A DNA stretch of 64,000 nucleotides, taken from Planctomycetaceae bacterium (GTDB lineage Bacteria > Planctomycetota > Planctomycetia > Planctomycetales > Planctomycetaceae). The position numbers were made by a program, and so were the translations under genes. The stretch is from assembly GCA_002724315.1 (NCBI GenBank), contig PBOJ01000124.1, forward strand, positions 124,001 through 188,000, written 5' to 3'. This document shows, one piece after another, positions 43,822 to 53,455 of the stretch. The stretch's first letter is position 1. Each line of letters starts with the position of its first letter. The notes under the pieces are model-generated. The model was given only the letters and a program-made list of their open reading frames with translations. It made no database searches and was not told the origin of the DNA.

Positions 43822-46800
43822 CCTCCGAGGACGGTCAGCAGGTCCCGGCCGCCCCTCCGGCCGACCTGCGACAACTGGTTGTTGATCTGGAGGGAGACGA
43901 GCGGTTCGTCGAGGTGGTGCGGGCGTTGTCCCGCGGAGAAAGTGCCACGGTCGACGGGGCGTGGGGCTCGGCCTGCGCGCTGGCGCTGTCGGGCATCTCC
44001 CGCCAGCGGCCCTCGGCCCTGGTTGTTGTCGTGCCACGGGTGGGCGATGTCGAGTCACTGGCGGCCGACATGGGAGCCTTTGCTCACGCTTCACCGTTGG
44101 TGTTCCCCGCCTGGGAGACCCTGCCGGAGGAACACGACACGTCGGACCCGGTGTTCACCGCCCGGCTGCGAGTGCTCTCGGCACTGGAACGCGCTGCCAA
44201 TCCCCCGGTTCTGGTCACCAGTATCGCGGCACTGATGCAGCCGGTGCCCAGCCGGGCCCAACGCAACGCGTCGACGCGACGGTTTGTCACCGGCGAGGAG
44301 ACCGATCCGGAGGAGTTGCTCGAGTGGCTGGTGGCCCGGGGGCTGGAACCGACCACCGCCGTGGCCCTGCCGGGCGAATTCAGCCGTCATGGTGGCATCA
44401 TCGACATCTTCGCACCCGACGCCGTTGACCCCGTGCGGCTGGAGTTCTTTGGTGACGAGATTGACTCGATCCGGACCTTCGATGCCGAGTCACAGCGTCA
44501 GTTGGAGGTCTGCGACGAGGTTGAACTGTGCCTGGTCGAGCCGGCGAGTGGGGTGTCGACCGACGAGGCCGAGTTGTTGACCGAGTCGTTGCCGGAGGGG
44601 ACCTGGGTCGGACTCGTCGAATTGCCCGATCTGAAACGCGAAGGCGAGGAGGTGCGATCGCGGCTGGAACGGCAGGAGGGGCTGGTGACGGTCGAGGAGG
44701 TTCTCAGACGACTGACCGAATTTCCCAGCGTGGTCGTTGCCGCGTTGTCGGCGGCAAGCATGGAGACGACCTGTCACCTGGCCGTGGAGTCTATCGAACG
44801 GTTCAGCGGGCCACGGACACGGGTGCTGGAGGAGTTGCAGGAGACGCTGGGGCCCGACGAGAAAGTGCTGGTGGCGTGCCACAACGAGGCCGAGCGTCTG
44901 CGCCTGGCCGAGATGCTGGAAGAATTGCCGAAGTCGGACAACGAGGAGGCGGGGCGACTGGGCGAGCGGCTGACGCTGTGCGTGGGACGATTGGGACGCG
45001 GGTTCCGCCTGGTGCGACAGCAGTTGATCGTGCTGGGTGACAGCGAACTGTTCAACCGGACCGAGATCCGGCCGCAAACTCGTCGGACGCGACGCGATGC
45101 CCGCGCCATCGACAGCTTCCTCGACCTCGAGCCCGGAAACCTGGTGGTTCACCTGGCCCATGGCATCGGCCGTTACCGCGGTCTGAAGCTGATCGACCGG
45201 CAAGGACGTTCCGAGGAACACCTGTCCCTGGAATTTCGCGACCGGGTGCAGTTGTACGTTCCCGTATCGCTGATTCACCTGGTCCAGAAGTATGTCGGCC
45301 CGTCGAAGACGACCCCGGAACTTTCCAAGATCGGAGGGTCGACCTGGGAAAAGAAGAAGAAGCGGGTTGCCGAGGCGGTCAACGACCTGGCTTCCGACAT
45401 GCTGCGGATGCAGGCGGTTCGCGAGGCTCAGCCGGGACTGTCTCATCCGGAGGGGAGCCACTGGCAGACCGAGTTCGCCCGGGCCTTCCCTTATTCGGAG
45501 ACCGCTGACCAGGCCGAGGCGATCGATTCTGTGGGAGCTGACCTGAGGAGATCGCGGCCGATGGACCGGTTGCTGTGCGGTGACGTCGGTTACGGCAAGA
45601 CCGAGGTGGCTATGCGGGCGGCGTTTCAGGCGATTGATGGCGGACGACAGGTCGCGGTGCTGGTGCCGACCACAGTGCTGGCCGAGCAGCATTATCGGAC
45701 ATTTTCGGAACGGATGGCCGAATTCCCGGTGACGATCGAGTCCCTGTCGAGGTTCAAGACCCGCAAGCAGCAGCTCGGGACGCTCCAGCGTGTGGCTGAA
45801 GGAAGTGTCGACGTGGTCATCGGCACGCACCGACTTGTGCAGAAGGACGTCAAGTTCTCCGATCTGGGGCTGCTGGTGATCGACGAGGAGCAGAGGTTCG
45901 GGGTGGAGGCCAAGGAACTGCTCAAGACGATGAGGCTGGAGGTGGACGTGCTGACGATGACCGCCACGCCGATTCCTCGCACCTTGCACATGTCACTGTT
46001 GGGAATCCGTGACATCTCCAACCTGCAGACCGCCCCACGGGATCGCATGGCGATCGTGACACGAATTGCTCGTGACGACGACGAACTGATCCGCCAGGCG
46101 ATCGTCCGCGAACTCAATCGCAATGGCCAGGTCTTCTTCGTCCACAACCGGGTTCAGGACATTCACCAGGTTGTCGAACGGATCGAGTCGATCGTGCCCG
46201 AGGCAAGGATCGGTGTCGTGCACGGGCAGATGAAGGAGTCGGAACTGGAACGCGATATGCTGGATTTCGTCACCGGGCGAATCGACGTGCTGGTGGCGAC
46301 GACGATCATCGAGAGCGGACTCGACATTCCCAATGCGAACACGATCTTCATCCACGATGCTGACCGGTACGGGTTGGCCGACCTGCACCAGTTGAGAGGC
46401 CGTGTCGGTCGTGAGAAACGGCGGGCTTACTGTTATCTGCTGTTGCCCGAATCCCGGCCGCTGTCCCAGGTGGCCACACGGAGGCTGAAGGCGGTCGAGG
46501 AGTACAGCGAACTGGGAGCGGGGTTCAAGATCGCGATGCGGGACCTCGAGATACGTGGCGCGGGCAACATCCTGGGAACCCAGCAAAGCGGCCACATTGC
46601 CACGGTCGGTTATGAACTGTACTGCCGGTTGCTGGAGAACGCGGTCCGCCGTCTCAAGAGCCTGCCGCCGCGAGAGGATCGGCACGTTTCGATTGATCTG
46701 CCGCTGGCGGCGTTTCTTCCCGAGGGGTACGTTCCGGGAGGGCGGCACAAGGTCGATGTTTACCGACGGATCGCTGCCGCCCCCGATCTCGACACGTTGC

Positions 46801-47120
46801 GTGAGGTCGGGGACGAACTGCGTGACAGGTTCGGTCCGTTGCCCGAGGAAGCCCTGAGATTGCTCGATCTCAAGCGGGTGTCGTTGTGGGCGAACCAATG
46901 GGGGATCGAGGGGATTCGCATCGAGCCGCGCCGGGACGGGCAGGGGCCATTTGTGGTTCTCGAATGTGGCGAGGCCGAGAGACTTCGTCCACTGGTCGAT
47001 AACGGCACGCGGACGTTGCGGATCGTTGACCCGAGGCAGGCTTGCGTGCTGATCGAGCCTGATGAAACCGAAGGCGAGGTGTTGCTGGGAGTGGTCAAAG
47101 AGGGGTTGCAGCCCACCTAG
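43818..47120 (+). CDS. mfd: Transcription-repair coupling factor
   Basis: A 1100-residue Mfd, close to the usual 1150. Start at 43818 (MTSEDGQQVPAA) after AAGAGG. The N-terminal UvrB-like modules include VFPAWETLPEEHD and FSRHGGIIDIFAPD. The RNA-polymerase-interacting domain has PGNLVVHLAHGIGRYRG. The translocase has Walker A GDVGYGKT (588-595), DEEQ box (689-692, IDEEQRFGVEAKE), TATPIPRTLHMS and RGRVGR. The C-terminal D7 has LPEGYVPGGRHKVDVYRRI. It moves stalled RNA polymerase off lesions and recruits UvrA. It shares ATGA with the GDPD gene. Confidence 0.97.
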   Translation: MTSEDGQQVPAAPPADLRQLVVDLEGDERFVEVVRALSRGESATVDGAWGSACALALSGISRQRPSALVVVVPRVGDVESLAADMGAFAHASPLVFPAWETLPEEHDTSDPVFTARLRVLSALERAANPPVLVTSIAALMQPVPSRAQRNASTRRFVTGEETDPEELLEWLVARGLEPTTAVALPGEFSRHGGIIDIFAPDAVDPVRLEFFGDEIDSIRTFDAESQRQLEVCDEVELCLVEPASGVSTDEAELLTESLPEGTWVGLVELPDLKREGEEVRSRLERQEGLVTVEEVLRRLTEFPSVVVAALSAASMETTCHLAVESIERFSGPRTRVLEELQETLGPDEKVLVACHNEAERLRLAEMLEELPKSDNEEAGRLGERLTLCVGRLGRGFRLVRQQLIVLGDSELFNRTEIRPQTRRTRRDARAIDSFLDLEPGNLVVHLAHGIGRYRGLKLIDRQGRSEEHLSLEFRDRVQLYVPVSLIHLVQKYVGPSKTTPELSKIGGSTWEKKKKRVAEAVNDLASDMLRMQAVREAQPGLSHPEGSHWQTEFARAFPYSETADQAEAIDSVGADLRRSRPMDRLLCGDVGYGKTEVAMRAAFQAIDGGRQVAVLVPTTVLAEQHYRTFSERMAEFPVTIESLSRFKTRKQQLGTLQRVAEGSVDVVIGTHRLVQKDVKFSDLGLLVIDEEQRFGVEAKELLKTMRLEVDVLTMTATPIPRTLHMSLLGIRDISNLQTAPRDRMAIVTRIARDDDELIRQAIVRELNRNGQVFFVHNRVQDIHQVVERIESIVPEARIGVVHGQMKESELERDMLDFVTGRIDVLVATTIIESGLDIPNANTIFIHDADRYGLADLHQLRGRVGREKRRAYCYLLLPESRPLSQVATRRLKAVEEYSELGAGFKIAMRDLEIRGAGNILGTQQSGHIATVGYELYCRLLENAVRRLKSLPPREDRHVSIDLPLAAFLPEGYVPGGRHKVDVYRRIAAAPDLDTLREVGDELRDRFGPLPEEALRLLDLKRVSLWANQWGIEGIRIEPRRDGQGPFVVLECGEAERLRPLVDNGTRTLRIVDPRQACVLIEPDETEGEVLLGVVKEGLQPT

Positions 47121-47134
47121 ACCGTTCCTATACT
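47106..47134 (+). promoter_or_regulatory. Sigma70-type promoter for the PpiC lipoprotein gene
   Basis: TTGCAG (47106-47111), 17 bp, TATACT (47129-47134); its -35 lies inside the last codons of mfd. The ATG follows 85 bp downstream. Confidence 0.65.
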
Positions 47135-47218
47135 CCCGCCCCTCACGGATTCTCCGCGCCCCTCATCTCCTTGCCATGGACCCTCCACAACGGGTCCTGG
47201 CCGGATGGAACCGGCCCG

Positions 47219-48541
47219 ATGATGAGACATTCTGTCCTCCCAAAGCGGCTCGTCGGTTTGGCGGCGTCCTGTTTGCCGGGCCTCGTAATGATTGTCCTGG
47301 TGACGGTGTTGCCCGGCTGTCGCGGATTGCCGTGGGACCGAACGGCTGGCGAGGTGCGCGAGGTTCCGCCGAAAGTGACCGTTTTGCCGACGGGTTCCGG
47401 TGAGATCGATGATGGAACATCGGTCCAGGCCACGTCGCTGCAGATGGCTCTGCCAACTGGGGAATCGGACTGGTTGAGCCAGACCCAGGTGGTGGCGATC
47501 GTCAACGGTGAGCCGGTGTTTGCCAGCGAGATCCTGCACCGGCAGGCGGGGGCGCTGGCCGCCGCTCGACAGCAACTCACCCCGCCCCAGTACCGGGCAC
47601 TGCAGGGAGACCTGATCCGCAAGCAACTCAAGGGGTACATCGACCGTCGCATGATGGCCCAGGCCATGCGGAACGGCCTGGAACAGGACCGCCAGGAGTT
47701 CCTCGACACTCAGTTGGACAAGGTCTTCGCCGAACAGGAACTGCCGCAATTGCTCAAAGGGCGGCAGGTCCAGTCGGTTGTGGCCTTGAAGAGGAAACTG
47801 GGTGAGGAGGGCACGACTCTGGAGGTGCTCAAGGAGGACTTCCAGCAACAGCAATTGGCCATGGAATATCTCCGGCAGTCCGCCCGGCCGCGAGAGGATT
47901 TCTCGCCGTCGGAGATGATGGCCTGGTACCGGTCTCACCTGGAGGAATTCCAGACGACACCCCGAGTCCGTTGGCGGCAGATCCTGGTGTCCAACGCGAA
48001 TTATCTTGACCGGGATTCGGCGCTGAGGGTGATCGAGGTGGCCAAGTCGAAGCTGGACGGCGGCGAGTCCTTCGCGGCGGTGGCCCGAGAACTCTCGGAT
48101 GGTCCAGTGGCTGCCGAAGGCGGTCTGTGGGACTGGACCGACAAGGAGAGCTTCAAGGACGAGCGGATTGCCGATGCCCTGTTCCGATTGCCGTTGGGGA
48201 CATCGAGCCGGATCTTCGAGGGGAAGGGATTCTTCCAGTTGGTGGTCGCCGTCGAACGCGAGGAAGGCGGCGCGGCCAAGTTTGAGACCATCCAGCCTCA
48301 GATCGAGAAGCGGCTGGCCGACGAAAACCGGGTTCAGGAAATGGAACGGGTCGTTGGGGAACTCCAGCTCACTGCACAGATCACCACCGTCTTCGACAAG
48401 CCCGGTAAGCCGTTCTTTCCCACGGGCCGACAGGTCATCCCTGGTCCATTGGGCCCCGCTTCCGAGGAGGCCAAGGGGCTGGACCTTTCACCGTCGGCAG
48501 CCGGAGTGGATTCTCCGGCCCGTCGACAGGAGAAAAAATGA
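47219..48541 (+). CDS. PpiC-type (parvulin) peptidyl-prolyl isomerase lipoprotein
   Basis: A 440-residue SurA/PrsA-like folding factor. The start MMRHSVLPKR at 47219 leads to a hydrophobic leader ending in the lipobox LPGC (Cys34), so it is probably lipid-anchored in the envelope. A SurA-type N-terminal helical region (IVNGEPVFASEIL to YLRQSARP) precedes a parvulin domain with VRWRQILVSN, SFAAVARELSDGP, AEGGLWDW and GKGFFQLVVAVE. It catalyses prolyl isomerisation and assists exported proteins. It lies just upstream of the secretin gene, which could be a client. It has its own promoter. Confidence 0.88.
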   Translation: MMRHSVLPKRLVGLAASCLPGLVMIVLVTVLPGCRGLPWDRTAGEVREVPPKVTVLPTGSGEIDDGTSVQATSLQMALPTGESDWLSQTQVVAIVNGEPVFASEILHRQAGALAAARQQLTPPQYRALQGDLIRKQLKGYIDRRMMAQAMRNGLEQDRQEFLDTQLDKVFAEQELPQLLKGRQVQSVVALKRKLGEEGTTLEVLKEDFQQQQLAMEYLRQSARPREDFSPSEMMAWYRSHLEEFQTTPRVRWRQILVSNANYLDRDSALRVIEVAKSKLDGGESFAAVARELSDGPVAAEGGLWDWTDKESFKDERIADALFRLPLGTSSRIFEGKGFFQLVVAVEREEGGAAKFETIQPQIEKRLADENRVQEMERVVGELQLTAQITTVFDKPGKPFFPTGRQVIPGPLGPASEEAKGLDLSPSAAGVDSPARRQEKK

Positions 48542-48920
48542 AAACCGTCTGGAACGGGGTTGACCCGTTTTGCGGCGATGCACTATTACCCCGCCCATCT
48601 TCAACCGGCTGCCGTCACGAACGGTCAACAACAAGAATCTCTCACAGGTTGGCAGCCTCACATCTCAACTCACTCCGAGTCGTCAGCTATCACTTCTCAC
48701 AACGACTCGACACTCTCTTCGACTCTCCACTCTCACACCAACAATTGAATCTGATCTGACTCGTCATGAGCTGTCGTCCAGGTGATCGACCTGGAACAGT
48801 CGGGTACGATTTTCGGCCCGTCCTGTTTCCGGAAGAGAGCCGGGCCATGTCGGATCCCGGAAGGACCCGGGATCGGTGGCAATGTCGACCGCCGCGGCAA
48901 GTCTCGCGGAGGAACTCCCG
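48542..48920 (+). other. Intergenic region with C-rich, G-poor tract
   Basis: About 380 bp between the PpiC and secretin genes. From 48661 to 48745 there are about 35 C against 7 G in 85 nt, unlike the rest of the window, and few secondary structures. This is the composition of a Rho utilisation site, or an unstructured 5' leader. No convincing promoter or gene was found; GGAGGA before the GTG at 48921 is the secretin ribosome-binding site. Confidence 0.45.
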
Positions 48921-51900
48921 GTGCGAAAGGCTCTCGGACTGTTTGCGTGTACGGGCTTCGTAGCCCTTGGGCTATGGCTTTTCCTGCCCAACGACGCGCC
49001 TCGCAACCTCTCGGCCCAGACAGGGGCCGTTCAACAAGTGACCTCACCGGGGGCCCAGCCAGGGACCGCCGGCGATGTTGCGCCCTCGCCTCGAGCGGTG
49101 GCACCGGTGGCGCCAGCTGCCGTCGCCGTTCCACCGGAGGCCGGTTCCCCGGCCGGCAATGGCGAAGCGTCGACGCGAGCCAGCCTCCTGAAGTTGCGGA
49201 TTCGTGACCAGTTGGCCATGGCCTTGAGGGCACTGGAGCGTGGCGATCGGGACGAGGCCCAGAGGTTGGCGATGGCAGCCGACCAGTTGGCGAAAGCCAC
49301 CGGCCTGGTCTTTGCCCAGGGAGAAACGAGTCCGCAGGACCTGTTGGCACGCATCCAGGTGCCGGCCGTCGACGACGCACCGTCCAAGCTTGCTCAGTTG
49401 ATCAAACAGGCCCAGGCGGCCGGGACCGCCGGCCAGTTCGCCGAGGCGATCAACCTGTCAGCCCAGGCCGATCGCCTGGCCCGAAAAAACAACCTGGTGC
49501 CGGCCGCCGGCACCCCCCGACCGGCACAGCTGGTGGCCGTCTTCGAGATCAAGCTGCTTGACCAGTCCACCGGCAAGACCGGGAAGTCGCTGGCCGAGTT
49601 GGTCCAGACGCGCGTCAATGATTACATGGTGGTCGCTGCCAAACAGGAGGCCGCCGGCCGATTGGCCGAAGCCCTGAGACTGGCATCGGTGGCCGGGTTG
49701 ATGGCGCAGTCCACGCAACTGGTCTTCCCGACCGGAACGTTGACGCCCGAGGCACTGATCGCCCGTGTCGAGGCGGCACAGGCTCCCAAGGCACTCTCAC
49801 CGAAAGCCACGTCGCTCAAGGGGCAGGCCACAGCGCTGGTCGCCGAGGGCCGAGCTCTCTTGCGGGCAGGAAAGCTGGACGAGGCCAAGGCAAAAGCCGA
49901 ACTGGCTCGTGGATTCCAGGTGACCTGGGACCTGCTCGATGATCGTCCGCGGTTTCTCCTGCAGGACATTTCCAAGGCATCTGCTGCCCCGGCCGCCGCT
50001 CCCACGAAGTTGGCCAATGCCCCCCGTGAGGGAGTGGCGCGAGCGATCCGACAACCGAACGTCGGCTCTCGAGATCCGGCCGTCGGGCCTCCGACGAAGA
50101 TGTCGGCGCTGGATCTCTACAACCAGGGCCTGGCCCACTTGCGTCGCGGTGACCGTGAAGCTTCCTACAGATCCTTCCTCGATGCGTATCGCAGCGGCGA
50201 GAAACTGGACCGGGTTCGTTCGCAGCAACTGGAAGATTTCCTTCGAGAACTGTCCCCGCGAAATCCCACCGCGACACGGACGGCGGCGTCCGAGACCCGG
50301 CCCGGCACGTCATCGGCTCGCGATGATGCGATCGCCGTGGCGCAGCAGAAGCAGAACCTGCTGTTTGACTCGCTCCGCAGCCGAACACTCAATGCCGTCT
50401 TCAAAGCTCGCCAGTTGAAGGACAACGATCCGGACAAGGCCGTGGAGACGCTCGACCAGGCCCTGGCTGCAGTCAATGCCGCTCAACTCGACAAGGCCCT
50501 GGCCGATCGGCTCAAGGGCCAACTGAACAATGCCCGTCGAGCCATCGTCACCGAACGCGACCTGAAGGCGCCTCAGGTGGCCCAGACGAAACGGAACCGC
50601 GAGATCGAGGCACAGTTCGAAGCCGAGCAGCAGCACAAGATTCGTGTCGAGCAGGAAATCGGCGAACTTGTCGACAAGTACAACGAGTTGTTCCGGGACA
50701 AGCGTTACGAAGAGGCCGAGATGACCGCGCGGAAGGCGCGGGAGATCGACCCCTACAACCCGGTCGTCGTGACCATGTTCCAGAAGGCGATCTTTGCCCG
50801 GCGAAACGAGATCAACCTTAGGCGGCGCGAGGATGTTGATGCGAGCCTCTGGGATGCTCTCAACGATGTCGAAATGGCGATGGTCTTTCCCACCGACGAC
50901 TACGCCTATCCCGGAAAGCGGGAATGGAAAGACCTGGTCAAGAGACGGAAGCGGTTCGGACGTCCTGACAACAGGGAACGCAGCGAAGAGGAGCTGCGGA
51001 TCGAGAAAAGCCTGAATTCGCCCGTCTCGCTGCACTTCGACGAGGCCCCGCTCAAGGAGGTCATCGACGAGATTCGCAAGCAAATCGAGATCAACATCGT
51101 AGTCGACAAGCTGGGACTTGAAGAGGTCGGTGCCACGACCAATTCTCCCGTGTCGATCGACCTCAACGGCATCAAGCTCAAGAGCGTCCTGAACCTGACA
51201 CTCGAGCCGCTGGACCTGGACTACACGATCCAGGACGACGTGCTGAAGATCACCAGCAAGGTCCGTCAACAGGGCCGCCTGATCACCGCGACCTATCCGG
51301 TCGCCGATCTGGTCGTGCCACTGGATATGGGACGGGTCAATGCCGGCACGATCACCAGCCTGGTTCCAGGTCAGCCATCGACGCCGACTCTGCAGTCTGA
51401 TGGTCAGATGGCCGTCAACGGTTCAACGGCCCAATTCCAGGTTGGCAACAATGCCGCTTCGGGACTGGTCGGCGCGATTTCCGGCAGCGGAATGGAAGCC
51501 GGAGTGTCTGGTGGCCAGCGGGCGATCAACTTCGAATCCCTTTCGGGCTTGATTACCTCGACGATCGAACCGGGCAGTTGGGAAGAGATTGGGGGCCAGG
51601 GCAGCGTGCGTGGCCACGAATCGACCTTGAGCCTCGTGATTCGGGCGACCCAGAAGACCCATGACGAGATTGCCGACTTGCTCGAGCAACTCCGCCGCCT
51701 GCAGGACTTGCAGGTGACGATCGAATGCCGGCAGATCGTGGTGATCGACAGTTTCTACGAACGGATCGGTATCGACTTCGACTGGAACATCCAGGACTCG
51801 ATCGGTGGTCCCACGCTTGACGGCGGCGCATCGCAGCAGGGCGGCGGCGGCGGCGGCGGTGGCGGTGGCAACCAGCAGTCGGGTCCGGGTTCTCCCCTGC

Positions 51901-53288
51901 CTCCCTTCGGTAGCGTGATCGGCGGCGGTGGCCAGCAGCAGGGTGGCCAGGGCGGCGGTGGCCAGGGCGGCGGCGGCGCCTTTGGAGTTGGTGGTATCGG
52001 CGGTGGCTTCAGCGGCGGCGGTGGCGCTGGCGGCGGACTGGGAGGTGGCTTTGGCGGCGGCGGTGGTGGCCAGGGTGGTCAGCAACAGCAGCAGGGCGGG
52101 ATGGGACTCTTCGATCCGGCTCCGAGGCGAAACCTGGTCAACCGCGACAACTACGCACGTCCGACGGTGATCGGCATGTCCAATCCGGATTCGTTCACCG
52201 ACGACCTCGATCTCCAGTTTCGGCAGGGTTCGTTCCAGATCGGTGTTCCCGACTTCGGGGGATACAACCCCGAGAGTGGTCTTCAGTTCGGTCTGGCGAT
52301 TCTTTCGGACATCGAGACCTTCTTTTTCATCCAGGCCGCGCAGGGTGACGAGCGATCCAACGTGATGGCCGCACCCAAGGTGACGATGTTCAACGGCCAA
52401 CAGGCCACCATTCGTGACCAGGTCTCCCAGCCGTTTGTGATCAGCATGATCCCCAGTGGAGGTGGTGGCATCTTTGGCGGCGTTGGCTACAGCCCGGTGA
52501 TCATGCCGATCAACGAGGGTGTCTTCCTACAGGTCCAGGCAGTCGTTTCGGCCGATCGCCGTTACGTCCGGCTCACCGTTCAGCCCCAGTTCACCCAGAT
52601 TCGCGAAGTCAAGACGTTCACCTTCTCTGGCGGCGGCGGCGGCATGGGCGGCATGGGCGGCGGCGGCATGGGCGGCATGGGCGGTGGCATGGGTGGCATG
52701 GGTGGCATGGGCGGCGGCATGGGCGGCATGGGCGGTGGTGGCATGATGGGTATGGGAGGAATCGGCGGCGGACCGCGCGACTTCCAGGCATCCCGTACCA
52801 CTGCCGGACAGTTTGGCCAGGCGATCCCCCACGGTGCCAACTTCGTTGATTCGACCTCCCAGGGTGCTCAATCCGGATTCGGTGGCATCGGTGGCATGGG
52901 TGGCATGGGTGGCATGGGCGGCGGCATGGGTGGCATGGGCGGCGGCATGGGTGGCATGGGCGGCGGCATGGGCGGTGGCATGGGTGGTATGGGCGGTGGC
53001 GCCGGCGGCGGTTCACTGACCGTGCAGCAACCGGTTCAGGCTGTCCTCAATGTCACCACCACTGTCAGTGTTCCCGACGGCGGCACGGTGCTGCTGGGTG
53101 GTGTCAAGCGTCTCAAGGAGGGACGCAACATGGCGGGCGTTCCGATTCTCAACAAGATTCCTTACATCAGTCGCCTCTTCAAGAACTCGGGCGTCGGTCG
53201 TGACACCGAGAGCGTGATGTTGATGGTCACTCCGCGGATCATCATCCAGGAAGAGGAAGAAGAACTCCTGGGCATTCCACCGGAATAA
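48921..53288 (+). CDS. Giant secretin-family outer membrane channel with Gly/Met-rich inserts
   Basis: A 1455-residue GspD/PilQ-like protein. GTG at 48921 is preferred for its GGAGGA site and the leader [16 protein letters not shown]; an ATG at 48882 is possible. The first ~550 residues are helical repeats ([20 protein letters not shown]) followed by an STN/N0-like domain ([19 protein letters not shown]) and N-domain ([19 protein letters not shown]). The secretin domain has [19 protein letters not shown] and the C-terminal block [20 protein letters not shown]...[18 protein letters not shown]. Three long Gly- or Gly/Met-rich inserts interrupt it. It should form an outer-membrane pore, perhaps for a pilus- or T2SS-like system; none of the partners is here. 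Confidence 0.9.
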   Translation: MRKALGLFACTGFVALGLWLFLPNDAPRNLSAQTGAVQQVTSPGAQPGTAGDVAPSPRAVAPVAPAAVAVPPEAGSPAGNGEASTRASLLKLRIRDQLAMALRALERGDRDEAQRLAMAADQLAKATGLVFAQGETSPQDLLARIQVPAVDDAPSKLAQLIKQAQAAGTAGQFAEAINLSAQADRLARKNNLVPAAGTPRPAQLVAVFEIKLLDQSTGKTGKSLAELVQTRVNDYMVVAAKQEAAGRLAEALRLASVAGLMAQSTQLVFPTGTLTPEALIARVEAAQAPKALSPKATSLKGQATALVAEGRALLRAGKLDEAKAKAELARGFQVTWDLLDDRPRFLLQDISKASAAPAAAPTKLANAPREGVARAIRQPNVGSRDPAVGPPTKMSALDLYNQGLAHLRRGDREASYRSFLDAYRSGEKLDRVRSQQLEDFLRELSPRNPTATRTAASETRPGTSSARDDAIAVAQQKQNLLFDSLRSRTLNAVFKARQLKDNDPDKAVETLDQALAAVNAAQLDKALADRLKGQLNNARRAIVTERDLKAPQVAQTKRNREIEAQFEAEQQHKIRVEQEIGELVDKYNELFRDKRYEEAEMTARKAREIDPYNPVVVTMFQKAIFARRNEINLRRREDVDASLWDALNDVEMAMVFPTDDYAYPGKREWKDLVKRRKRFGRPDNRERSEEELRIEKSLNSPVSLHFDEAPLKEVIDEIRKQIEINIVVDKLGLEEVGATTNSPVSIDLNGIKLKSVLNLTLEPLDLDYTIQDDVLKITSKVRQQGRLITATYPVADLVVPLDMGRVNAGTITSLVPGQPSTPTLQSDGQMAVNGSTAQFQVGNNAASGLVGAISGSGMEAGVSGGQRAINFESLSGLITSTIEPGSWEEIGGQGSVRGHESTLSLVIRATQKTHDEIADLLEQLRRLQDLQVTIECRQIVVIDSFYERIGIDFDWNIQDSIGGPTLDGGASQQGGGGGGGGGGNQQSGPGSPLPPFGSVIGGGGQQQGGQGGGGQGGGGAFGVGGIGGGFSGGGGAGGGLGGGFGGGGGGQGGQQQQQGGMGLFDPAPRRNLVNRDNYARPTVIGMSNPDSFTDDLDLQFRQGSFQIGVPDFGGYNPESGLQFGLAILSDIETFFFIQAAQGDERSNVMAAPKVTMFNGQQATIRDQVSQPFVISMIPSGGGGIFGGVGYSPVIMPINEGVFLQVQAVVSADRRYVRLTVQPQFTQIREVKTFTFSGGGGGMGGMGGGGMGGMGGGMGGMGGMGGGMGGMGGGGMMGMGGIGGGPRDFQASRTTAGQFGQAIPHGANFVDSTSQGAQSGFGGIGGMGGMGGMGGGMGGMGGGMGGMGGGMGGGMGGMGGGAGGGSLTVQQPVQAVLNVTTTVSVPDGGTVLLGGVKRLKEGRNMAGVPILNKIPYISRLFKNSGVGRDTESVMLMVTPRIIIQEEEEELLGIPPE
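51839..52100 (+). repeat. Gly-rich low-complexity insert in the secretin gene
   Basis: Runs of GGCGGCGGT-type triplets encode Gly/Gln/Ala stretches such as [14 protein letters not shown] and [12 protein letters not shown], inserted between secretin blocks. Confidence 0.9.
52629..52772 (+). repeat. Gly/Met repeat array 1 in the secretin gene
   Basis: A 144-bp array with degenerate GGCGGCATGGGC-type 12-mers encodes GGMGGMGGG-type peptides. Confidence 0.92.
52880..53013 (+). repeat. Gly/Met repeat array 2 in the secretin gene
   Basis: A second array of the same GGT/GGC-ATG type, separated from the first by about 100 bp encoding [15 protein letters not shown]. Repeats differ in third positions, so it is not a recent exact duplication. 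Confidence 0.92.
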
Positions 53289-53299
53289 TTCCGGTGGAA
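53275..53299 (+). terminator. Palindromic hairpin spanning the secretin stop codon
   Basis: TTCCACCGGAA (53275-53285) and TTCCGGTGGAA (53289-53299) are perfect complements, with the TAA stop codon as a 3-nt loop. No T tract follows, so it may be a Rho-independent-like pause or a mRNA-stabilising hairpin rather than a classic terminator. Confidence 0.5.
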
Positions 53300-53455
53300 G
53301 CACTGTTCTGGGTCTAAGCCAATGGGCTCCGGCTGAAACCCTTACGGTGTGTGTCCGAGGGTGGCAGGCCGTCGTAGAGTTGCGGGACTCTGCGGCGGCC
53401 GCTCCCTTTTAAAGGTAAGGGCCCGGAGGCAAACCGTCTCGTCCTGAAAGAGGCC

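Noticed and set aside
48538-48785. Small genes in three frames in the C-rich region
   Set aside because: Long stop-free stretches are expected from the G-poor composition; no ribosome-binding site or homology is visible.
52629-53013. Possible CRISPR or tandem repeat array
   Set aside because: The repeats are in frame, encode Gly/Met, lack spacers of constant length and lie within a secretin gene.
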